Source: Callipepla californica brunnescens
Taxonomy: Eukaryota; Chordata; Aves; Galliformes; Odontophoridae
Assembly: GCA_023055505.1 (NCBI GenBank)
Contig: JALIRH010000019.1
Span: forward strand, 1,054,001 to 1,118,000
Direction of reading: 5' to 3'
Length of the DNA: 64,000 bases
How positions within the stretch are numbered: the first letter of the stretch is position 1; each line of letters opens with the position of its first letter. The translations under genes and the position numbers were made by a program. This document shows, piece after piece, positions 1 through 10,200 of this stretch. The notes beneath the pieces were generated by a model that saw nothing but the letters and a program-made list of their open reading frames with translations, had not been told where the DNA came from and did not search any database.

Positions 1-3000
1 ATGCTGCCTGTATGCATTTATCCTTCTTACCTGTGCATTTGTTTTGTTTCTTTTTAATTTAAATCAAGACTCTGTATTTTGAAGTCAAATATTACAATAA
101 TTTTTCTCCTAGTGGACATCATTGTCAAGAAGTAGCTATTATTATCTTAGTTTAGGATTCTGCTCAAGGCTAAACCATGAGCTTCTTCTCTCTGGGACTT
201 GTGGAGTAGCTGAGTTGCTTCGATAAGCTGTCATTTAATAGCTAAAAAAACACTTTATCATAGCTTTTATCCAAAATACAGGTATCCTGAAGTCTCCCAT
301 CTCCAGAAGAGCAGACATCACCTTCATGCATGTCGACCAAAGGCAGTCACTCATTGCAAAAACACAGTAAAATCAGAAGAACCAGAGAGAGCCACTGAAC
401 ACAAATAGCAGTTTGAATGCCATCTTCCACAACACAGCACAACGCTAAGTGTTCTTCAGAAACAAAAAGGGCACCTCAGCAAGCAGCACACCAAGAAGAC
501 AGGCACCTTTCCTCATCTCTGTCATATGCAGCAACAGAAGCCTGGCCACCAGACAGCCTGGGGAAACCAAATGCACAACTGGAATCTAGGCGTTTCAGCT
601 CTGCAGCTAACCATTCATTTATAGGAAAATCCACAAGTACAAATTACTCAGACGTAACTTGAGAAAAAAGAAAACAAAAATTGAGCTTTTAATATACCAT
701 AGTACAAGCAGCCACCGATTTTTAATTCTTATTTGGAAGGCACAGGAGGCCAATGCAGCCAGACAGCACAAGGCGCATGTGAAGTGACTGTGTTATGTAT
801 CTGTCCAGTGTGAACACTCTACCTGGTAATGTTTTGGGTACTGCTTAAACATGAGCGTCTCTGATGAGCAGATAAATACACAGGTCAAAATATAAAGGAG
901 GCTATGTCCTAGTTATTACCCTACCTTCATTAATCAGTAAACTATTTGTATGTAATTAAATGATTAATTTAATTATTACATTATCATATCATCAGGGAAC
1001 TAAGGATTTTTTCTTGCGCGAATATCTCTTGCCCACTTCTGCCCACGCTTATTAACAATGAAGATTTAATTCCTCGTGGCATCTTATTTGTGACACTTTC
1101 TGTTACTTTTCTCCTTTTCCACCAACAGAGAAAGAAAAAGCGGAAAGAAGAGCAACAGAGAAAGCAGTGCAAATACCAGCAAGCATCAAGTCCTGAAGTC
1201 ACGTTTCCCCCCCAGAAGACGTACTGCATGCAGGGCAGGAACGCTCAGGTACAGACCGATGTCCTTCTGCACAGACACACCACGTAACACCACTGCATTT
1301 CTCTTCCAAGTTCTGTGGCTGTTCTCAGGACCTGAGACGCTATCAATGAAACGCCTCAGCAATGAGAGGCACCTGGATGCCCCAAACAGATTTCTTCTGG
1401 GAACAGAGCTGACAGCATCCAAGAAATCAGAACTTACACGGTTTTCCAACCGAGAGCGATTTTGAACTTTCGGTGAAAAATTATTCCCTTAAGAAGATTC
1501 CCCAAAATGTATTCCAGTAAATAAATTCATTAATACCTCTCAGTGACAGACTTGATACTGTGTTGAAAAGCACTGAGTTCTACAACGATTCTTAAGCGTT
1601 CCAGAATTAAAAAGCACAGGACATTGTTTAACCATTCAACTGCTTGACCGGCACGCCCAGCCCACACACCTTCATCAAAACAAATTAATATTTCCTGTCC
1701 CCTGGCACACAGTGCTGACTTGACAGTAGCAGAAGGCCCTCCTGTTTTAAACAAGCACCACCATTCCTGTAATCTGTTCATTGTGCCGTAGGTAAGAGCA
1801 TGGGAGCACTCCCTGTATGTGAGAGGTAGCGCATCTATTTGTGAACAGAGATGTCACATTTTAACATGCTTTCAACAAATGTATTTCTGTTGCACAGATA
1901 CACCCGCTCTGCCCTGACACAACCTGCAATCCTACATCGCTGGGGTTGCTGTCGAAATAATCTTTCGAGCTGCACTGCACCTCCGTGGGGCAGGGGGTGG
2001 TGGAGCAATCTGTCCTTCATGCTAAGAACACAGCTCAGCACCATTGCCCAGCTCCCTCTGGAGTCCCACAGTTCAGCACAGCAGGTACCGACCAGGCAGG
2101 CTGGCAGAAAGAGGAGAAAAACAGCGCTGTGTGAATGCCCAATACCATCTGAAGGCCTGGTTATCCTTACAACATCTTTGTATCCCACACAGTCCGATCA
2201 GAGAAACATAGCAGCCTCAGGCTGTGATCCTGCTAGAATGAAGCAAGCCTCAGCCACCTTTTTTAACAAGCGGATACATCCGCAGCACTTCATCAGTCCA
2301 AGGCTTCCCAAGTCTTAGGAAACCAGCAGGTTCTTTCACACGGTTTGAAGAACTTGTATGTGCTAACAATAGATTGCAGCAGAGATATAAGACCTCAGCA
2401 AAATATATGTAACAGTTTCGTGCTAACAGCCCTAATTAACACAAGTCCATACTTTTACCAGTTCCAACATTTCCTACTTCTACTCTCACAGTGTGTACAG
2501 ACAAACCATCAGGTTAAACAATCCCCAGTGGGCAGCAACTCACTGTGAGCAACGCTTTCCAGCACAATGGGAAACTGATTTCCAAAACGCGATATAGGCT
2601 TCCAAGGCTTTCATAAGGACCTGCTGAAGAGAAAAGCATCCTCTTCGTTTCCCCGTTCAGCTAAATGAACAGGATCTCTCCTCTGAAATCAGTTGGATTG
2701 TGTATTCTTAGGAATGTCAGCCTTGCAACCACGCTGCTTTGTGCACAGCCACAGACTTCCAGCTGCCACAAAGCCACAGCCAAGCACAGCACCGTGTCAG
2801 ACCTCTGGGTGCTACCTGTCATCCAAGAAGAGAGCTGAAATGCTTTCAGGTACTGCTGACGGCACCACCCAAACAGAGGTGAAATCTAACAAACACGGCG
2901 CTTTAGTCGCAAAGGGTTACTCTTCCTGAAACGCTGAGGTGACACGGTGAGCTGCCTTTCACAGCACTGTGGTCACTGGACAGCCTCAGCGTCACACAGA

Positions 3001-3588
3001 GCTGTCCGCTTGAAAATGTTCCACCTTTCTCTCCCAGCAGCGTAACGTCGGCGTTTAGAGACTTCCAATAATACCCAGGAAGGTACGGATCAAGGTGAGC
3101 TTGTCCATCAGAACCGACAGCCAACGGCAGGAGGCTGCGGCTCCTCGCTCCCTCTTTCTCCCCCCGCGCTGTCAGTCCGTAACGACCCGGTAGCGGCGCG
3201 CAGGCGGCACAGAACCCCGCAGAGCACGAAGGGCCCGACGCTCCGTGCGGGAACCCCCGCGGGACGGCGCCGGGCGCGGCAGGGCCGCGGCACAGGCCTC
3301 GGGCTACGTGAGGCCGCCCGCCCGGCTCAGCCCCGCGCAGGGCCGGCCGAGCCGAGCAGCGCCTTCCCCCGGCAGTGCCCGGCGCAGCAGCTCCCCGCAG
3401 AACAAAGCCGGCCCCGTTTTCCCTCGCCCCGCGCTCCCCACCTGCGGCGGACCCCCCCCAACACCACCTGTCCCCGCGCCCACCGCGGCCTCCGGCCGGG
3501 GTCCCGCCCGCCGCCCCCGCGCCCCACCGGGCGTGCGGCTCCTCCGGGCCCGGGCCCTCGTGCGGCGGCGAGGCCGCGGGTCGCTCAC
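1..3588 (-). other. PPP3CB: PPP3CB intron 1 (partial)
   Basis: This is the stretch 3' of PPP3CB exon 1 on the minus strand. It opens with a GTGAGC donor at 3583-3588 and runs off the left edge of the window, so no second exon is visible. The part near the exon (about 3140-3588) is CpG rich and belongs to the promoter island; the rest is ordinary AT-rich sequence. Open frames here, such as 1851-2318 plus (155 codons) and 1835-2188 minus, resemble no family I recognise and overlap each other on opposite strands, as expected by chance. I see no RNA gene or transposon here. Confidence 0.6.
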
Positions 3589-3658
3589 CCTTGACGGCGC
3601 GTTCGCTGGTGGCGTGGGGCGGCAGCAGCAGCACCTTGCTCCCCTCCTTGGCGGACAT
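3589..3658 (-). CDS. PPP3CB: Calcineurin A beta catalytic subunit, coding exon 1 (partial gene)
   Basis: The exon encodes 23 residues from the ATG at 3656-3658, beginning MSAKEGSK and ending SERAVK, plus the first base (G) of the next codon before a GTGAGC donor. Calcineurin A proteins have an N-terminal (D/E)RxVK segment followed by AVPFPP, with an intron at exactly this VK|A junction. The split G of an Ala codon fits that. The protein is the Ca2+/calmodulin-dependent Ser/Thr phosphatase catalytic subunit that works with calcineurin B and calmodulin and dephosphorylates NFAT in the cytosol. Its position 3' of USP54 on the same strand favours PPP3CB over PPP3CA or PPP3CC. Oddly, the mammalian beta-isoform polyproline tract is absent. 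The call rests on a short peptide, splice phase and synteny; the phosphatase domain lies outside the window. Confidence 0.75.
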
Positions 3659-3809
3659 CGCTGAGCGCTGCCGGGCTCCGGCGACGGCTGCTGGGCGCGG
3701 CGGCGCCTTCGGCCGCCTCCTCCGCCCGCGGGCTGGCGGGAGAGGGCCGCGGGGCGGCGGGCGGGGCGGAGGCGGCTAGAGGCCCCGGGCGGCGGCGGCC
3801 CGGCGGAAC

Positions 3810-3817
3810 ATGGCGGC
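3810..3817 (+). promoter_or_regulatory. YY1-like motif near the likely PPP3CB start site
   Basis: ATGGCGGC preceded by AAC matches the core of the YY1 consensus common just at or downstream of vertebrate housekeeping start sites. It lies about 150 bp upstream of the PPP3CB start codon, inside the CpG island. Function is inferred from the motif only. Confidence 0.35.
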
Positions 3818-3905
3818 AGGCGCGGCTCCCAGCTCCTCGCGCAGCGAAGAGACGGTCCGCCTCGGGCCCGGCATGCACCGCGCCGCCGCCCCACGAGGGG
3901 ACTGC

Positions 3906-3974
3906 GGGAGCGTGGCGAAACTCCTGGCTCCGCCGAGCCGGCGGCGCGGCCGTTAGGGAGCGTGGCGAAACTCC
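3906..3974 (+). repeat. Exact 19-bp direct repeat, 50-bp period, in the PPP3CB upstream CpG island
   Basis: The 19-mer GGGAGCGTGGCGAAACTCC occurs identically at 3906-3924 and 3956-3974. The 31 bases between the copies are not repeated afterwards. Each copy carries GGCGAAA, whose reverse complement TTTCGCC resembles an E2F half site. The unit sits about 250-315 bp upstream of the PPP3CB start codon. It may be a small tandem duplication or a doubled factor-binding site. Confidence 0.75.
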
Positions 3975-4295
3975 GCTCCCCGCGGGGCGGCGCGGGGAAG
4001 GGATGGGCGGGGGCCGCGGCGTGCGGGCAGCCCCGGCTCCGGGAGAAGGCGGCGGCGGAGCTGGGAGCGCCCCGCCGCGGCGCTTCCGCGCCCCCGGGCC
4101 GGCCGGGCGCTAGGCCCCGGCGGAGGGCCCGCGGCCACCATGGAGAGCTCCGCGGGGCCGCCCCCGCCCCGGAGGAGCCATTTTGTTCGGCGGCTGCCGC
4201 CCCGAGCCTGTGTCCGCGGGGCAGCGCGCGGCCTGCGCGGGGCGGCTGCTGTGCTACGCAAGGGTTCCGCGGTAAATCACCGATTTAGAAAATAA

Positions 4296-7200
4296 ACGAA
4301 GAAATCCTCCCACCACGCACGCTAACGAAAACGGGAGATGCCGCTTTCCTCTTGATTTCAGCCTCTCAGTTCTACCACTAGAGATCACAACTACACGGGC
4401 TAAAAACAAGAAAAAACAACGAGCAACCTACCCACCCAACCACAAACCCTCTGAACGAGGCTATAAACAATACCTTTTTACTGTACTAACTGCCAGCACG
4501 TAGATAAAAGCCGTACCTACACAAACACAGCATACATCTATACAGTGGCTGTTATGCATTTTGGTTAATAAATGTATAAGAGCTGTACTGAGTGGTGCTA
4601 CTCCCCACACAGCGAATAAGGAGTTATGGAAACATGGCTCCAAAGCAGAAGGTCACAGCAGAGCATTGCTCTTGCCCTATCCAGGTCAGGAGAACAAGGA
4701 CAGCTGAGGCCACTACCAGTTTGAGCACAAAATGCTGTCTGACCACCAAAAATGCATTAAAACTGGCAGCTTACCCACATGCTCGGTTTGACTTTTTATT
4801 ATTATTATCTATGTTATGACCAAGACAGTCCAGGCAAGAAATTCTGAATGAAATATCACTTTCAAAATTAAAAGCATTCATCAGAAGCAACTGCTAAACT
4901 TAAGGGAATCAGAATTATAGCCATTTGGGTTATTTATTAATGGACCGCCTAAGACTTCAAAACAGCTTTAGAAAATATAATTCTATTAATTCACTGTCCA
5001 CGAGCTAAACACGTGCACGCACACACAGAACGGGGACACATTAGGGTACGTACCACAAAGAAATCTGGGATCACTACCCTGGATTTACTGCTAAGTTCCC
5101 CAGTAGTAGGAATTAGTACTTCATACCACATGTTCTGCAAAGTTCTGTCATTGTACAACCAATTTAAAGGGTTCGGTTCTTAAATAGAAAAAAAAGCTCA
5201 TTTGCTTCAGTGTCATCCATACCTATCAGTTCAGAATATGCAGTGAGAGCATGGGATAAGCAGAGCAGTAAATACACGTGGCTCCCATTGCCTTGGAAGA
5301 GACTTGAAGCGCACCTGCTGGAACAAGGAAAGAATAATGAATTCAGAGTCTTTTTTGGAATAAAGGGAAGCTCGGTCATAAATGCAGTTTCAGTGTTTGT
5401 CAGTGTGAAACAGAACTAAAAAATGCAGTTGTCCCATATATTGCCAAACACAGAGGAAGCCTGAGACTTTGCTTGGTATAGCCAGGTCACTTCCTTACCT
5501 CACCTGAGACAGAACTGCAGAAGAGATGCCGCTTTTAGTTGCTTCCTTCTCTCTTGAGCCCACAGCTAAGGCACCTTGCCCCTTGGGATATGAAGTGACA
5601 GGCTGGCACAGAACTCTGGGTGAGGAAAAAGCATAGTATGAGGGCTGCTCCAAAAATAATGCCTCCTATTTTATGATGTTGGAGGTGGACGTTGGTGGTA
5701 TGACAGTAGAGGTTTGACCTTCCCACTGATACGTTACATTTTGTTTCCGTGTGACAAATGGCAGCAGAGGGGCAGTCTGACAAAATTCTTCATATGCATT
5801 TCTATGTCAGACACCAGATATTTCTTCCATGTGGAAGAAATGGCACTAAATGACATTCACTGATGCTTACAGAACATTGATGGAAACCAGACAGGGGATG
5901 TGAACACAGTGAGGTGGTGGGTGATGTGTTTCAGCAGCAGCAGCAAAGACAGTAGGTCACCTCCACTGCTGCAGATTTTTATGAGAGTGGCATGCAGGTC
6001 TTGTTCACGGCTGGTGAAAACACAACACAGCTAATGGTTATGATTAGGCTGAAACAAAGCGTTCCGTAGCTGAGAATTTGCTCTATCAGACAGTGTTATT
6101 GTGCCCTTCGTAGCTGCTGTAGATTCACAGAAATAAATAAGAGGCATTACTTTCAGAGCTACCTATAATTTATTAAGATGCCATGACGAGAGGAAACAAA
6201 ATCAGCATCCAGGCATCATAGCTAGTGAATACCATGCTGAAATGCTTCCAGTGATAGCTAGGCACCACCTGAGGAAAAGGCTTGTGCAGATGTGAGCCTG
6301 CTGTTCTCCTGCCCTGCAAATATATCAGGGTGATTTAACAAATAAAACTAAAAAGTTTTTTAAAACTAAAAGTTTTTCAAAATTAAAACTTTAAAAATAA
6401 TAGTTTGAATTACCCTTTTTTGGAGAAGTTAGCTAGCACATTTCCTTGAGTCTTTTATTGTTCTCAAGGTGCTACTGATGTTTGTTTGGTTTTCTTAAAT
6501 ATATTTCACCTTGTCTCATCACAGAGTGGAGTAAGTGCATTTGATGCAAGGACAACACAAATCCTGTGTTAGTAAGAGACAAATTACTGAGCTATGCAAG
6601 TCCTTTAGCTTGCTACTGAAGCTTTAAGGTAGCATCATCTCTAAATCAGCTAGAGACTCAAGAAGGAACATTCACTCATGTTGCCCCAACTTTCCAAATA
6701 TAACTTCATAGTGAAAGCAAAGCTGTTTGATTCACTACCTCTTGTCTTCAATGAACCAAACAATTTGTACTAGCACCACAAGTGTGATTGTTGGAAATTA
6801 GCACAATTACTGAAATGCAGCCTGCAGGTGGAAGTCAGCGTGCCTTTATAAAGCTGAACATTTACCTCAAATCTCCCATAAATGCCAGTCAAATAAAAGC
6901 ATTAGTGAAAAAGCAGAATTGCATTGTATCTGCCATTCAGCTTTGCCACCAAGTGGCCATCTCATTCCACACATTTTTATACACACTTCTGATTGCTATA
7001 CCAAACCTTCCTCTAGCTTGCACTAGACTACTTATTGAACAGCTGCTTTCATAGCAGAGAAAAAAAAGGAAAAAAAAAAAAAAACCCAGCAATAAGCAGA
7101 GGGAATAATCAAGCCATCTTAAGCTACACTATGGGGAATAGAGTCATCTGGGATGCAGATCTTTGCCTTCCTCCTGCTCCATCTGAAAGCAGTACATATT

Positions 7201-10200
7201 TGAGCAGAACACACAAAAGATGTTTAAATAAATAGGTGTTAAAACAGACTTTTCTGACACCTCACAAAGCACAAGATATAGTAGAATGTGCATTTAAGTA
7301 AACAGTAACCTCAGACAAAAAGTCCAGACAGAAGCTAGACATAAAAGTGACTGTGTGAAATTCTGCATTCATCTCACGCACGAGGTCAGAACAGTCCCTT
7401 CTGATTCTAACAGTGACATATCTTGAAAACTGGCACAATGCATTGTCCCAGAATCATCTAATTACCCAACGAGGACTTTCCAAAAACTCTAAGAGAGAAA
7501 CTGAATCACAGGAGAGAGAGAGAGATGTATTCCAGACCCCAAGAGAAAGGATGCATAGAGCAAATCTTGCAGAGATAAACCAGGTCTGAGAAGGGAAGAT
7601 GTACTATAAGCAGGAGAACAACATAAGGAAGACAAAACTTAGAAGAGGTTGTTCCATTTCACTGACTCTCAGTACTGAGTGCTTGAAACGGTCCTTTCTG
7701 AATAGCCAGAAATGGTACTGGGGTTCGTATACACTGTGAGACTGACTCAGAAAAAGCCACATTTTAACGTAAATGCATTTTGACCTCTTGCTGTACTTTT
7801 CAAGTATTCAACACGAGTACTTGAAAATTTTCTTACAACTACACAAGACTTCCTTGTTGTCCACAGACTGGTTTTTATGGCAAACTGTATCATTTACAAC
7901 ATAACAGCATAATTCAGAAAGATGGAAAGCATATTCTTATGCCATTTTCTCCAGCATCATGAAATTGTTACCACAATACTATAGATGTCACATGTCAGAC
8001 AAATCAATGACTTGGGATGAAGACCAAATTATTCCTTCAACCTCTCTCTGATACTACAGTAAGTCAGCATGGTCAAGGAAAACTTCCTGACCATCCCTGT
8101 GGTTGCCAGGAACACACAAGAAAAAAGGCCACAAGGCTTCACGGCTGTTCATGCATTACTGAGATAGGAGACAAGCTTCATTTTAGAAACAAATCTGAGA
8201 ATCGTTTAATATCATTAAATTTTCATTTAACTAAAAACTGATTGCATGGGATTTCTCTTAACTATAGGACATCTTGTTCATGGAAAGTAAGAATTCATAC
8301 TTTTTTAGAGGGACAGGGTGCTTTCTAAAATAACGTCCTCTAGGTTAGACCTGCCTACCTAGAATACTTTGTTAGCTAGGTCTCCCGCTTGTGGAGGCTT
8401 TAAGAAAACGAGAGAATACAAAGGAGGGCAGCAAAAAGCAGAGTGAACTCAATTTTCAGAGTGAATAGAGGTGACTGGCTCATAGTCTATTATTATCATC
8501 AAGGTAGCCAGATAAATGAAAAGAGGGAATTGCTTAGTCTCAGATGGAAGAAGGAGCAACAGCTTAAGGCTAAGGAAGGAAAAGTTTGAACTAGATAATA
8601 AAGGAGGGGGAAGGAATGCTTTAAGCAGAGCAAGTGAACAATGTTTTGAGAAACCGATGCAAGAGTTTGAGGTACCACCACTGCAGAGGTGTGAGATGTT
8701 AATTAGAGATGTGGCTGTTAGATTTTGGTTAGAAAAATATCACCTAAAATTCTAGTGTTAGGCTAAGTGCCACAGGAATAGAATGCCTTAGATTGCTTTT
8801 TATGATAGCACACAAAAAGACAGGGGCCTTGACTAGCTTTTGAAACAGCAAACAGTTCACTGAGGTAACCAGAAAGTGAAGGAAACATGCAGGCAGCGAG
8901 TACAACAGGCTAAAACTGTGGTAGTCACGTAGCTTGTGATTTATACTAGCAATCATCTGATAACTCTGATTTTTGCTTTTTTTTTTTTTCCCCTCTCCAA
9001 GTCAGTGCAGTATCCCAGTATTGGATGAAACTTTAGAGAAACTCTTACCAGCAATAGTAATCGTGGAAGTAGTGCAAAAGGTGCATTACAGATCCATGTA
9101 ACCAGGCCTGAAAACATTCTGAACAGTGATCTGCAGTGATGAAATGGTAGCGGCAGCAAACACAGATGTGTAAAAATCCTGGTTTTGCTTTTTACCACTC
9201 ATAGTGCTAAGCAGGAAATGGCAAACTGTTAAGAGACTCCAAAATATACCTAATGCAAGTGAGGAATCTGTAAAAATGCAAGTACATTTTTATCTTTGCC
9301 TCAGCTGGTATAAGCACCAGCCTGGCCATTACACTGTTTACCTCATGTCTATTTATACATGCATATGGAAGTGGTACATATTTCAGCACAGTTTAATTTA
9401 CAGATCGTTATTAGTCCTGTAAAGATAGCTGGCCACTCTCTACATCAAGCTTCTCTTCCCAAAAGCTGAAGTGTCATTCTAGTTCTGAGAACCCTTTAAG
9501 GCCAGGAAGATATCCACTGAAAGGAAAAAAGAAAATACAGATAGACCCATTACCAAACGTTCTCCAGAAAGATGGAGACACCTAAGGGAAGAGATGCAAC
9601 ACATACATGTTCTTGTAATTCCTCTTTTTCACCCATCTATTTCCTTCAACTCCAACCCTCTCAAATTCTCTTTTGCTTTGCTTTCTTCTTTCTCTTCTCT
9701 CCCTCCCCAAAATGATTCACAGATTTGCATTCTCATTCTTCATCGAGCCACACATTCAGTGCATAACTCTGGTGACATGTTAGTTCGAGACAAAGGTGAA
9801 GTTAATTCACACTGCCAAAATATGTAAATAGAAATGACATCAAACACAAGATGTTCCAGTTATTGGGAATGCCCTCTATACTTTTTTTCTTCCTACCCTA
9901 ACCATCACTGTCAGCAATGTTAGGAAACACAGAAAAACATCAGGAAAAGTTTCTCCCCTATTCTCCACATCCACAGACCTTAATGCAGGTGTTGCAGCCT
10001 TTGTTTATGAAGAACTAGGCACTGATCATACACTTCCGTAGCACTCTTCTCTATCGTCTCTAAAGCAAAGTTCACTTTGTGTCTGACTGGTGCTGTACCC
10101 TCTAGCACATTCTCCACTGGACCAACTCAGCTGCTCAGAAGGCCAGAGTACACTTTCCATAAACAGTATGCACAAACACTGTTGTCTTCAAGAGAAATAA

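Larger units (their letters stand above)
3140..4290. promoter_or_regulatory. PPP3CB: CpG island and TATA-less promoter of PPP3CB
   Basis: This is the only long, strongly GC-rich, CpG-dense block in the window. It spans the PPP3CB start codon and extends about 600 bp upstream of it. GC boxes (GGGCGG type) cluster at about 3755-3775, and YY1-like motifs lie at 3810-3817 (ATGGCGGC) and 4177-4185 (GCCATTTTG). I see no TATA box at a suitable distance. The transcription start is probably within about 3700-3850, judging from the GC boxes and YY1 motif, but this is inference. The island could also fire in the divergent (plus) direction. Confidence 0.8.

Noticed and set aside
1851..2318. 155-codon open frame on the plus strand in PPP3CB intron 1
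   Set aside because: No recognisable domain. An equally open frame overlaps on the opposite strand, and there are no convincing splice or promoter signals. Most likely chance.
3589..3658. Alternative assignment of the left gene as PPP3CA or PPP3CC
   Set aside because: The VK|A splice point is shared by calcineurin A genes, but the neighbour USP54 on the same strand fits the PPP3CB locus.
3245..4288. Many long overlapping open frames on both strands at 2903-4288
   Set aside because: GC-rich sequence lacks stop codons; the Ala/Arg/Pro/Gly content follows base composition. Only the PPP3CB exon and one Kozak-context short frame deserved separate mention.
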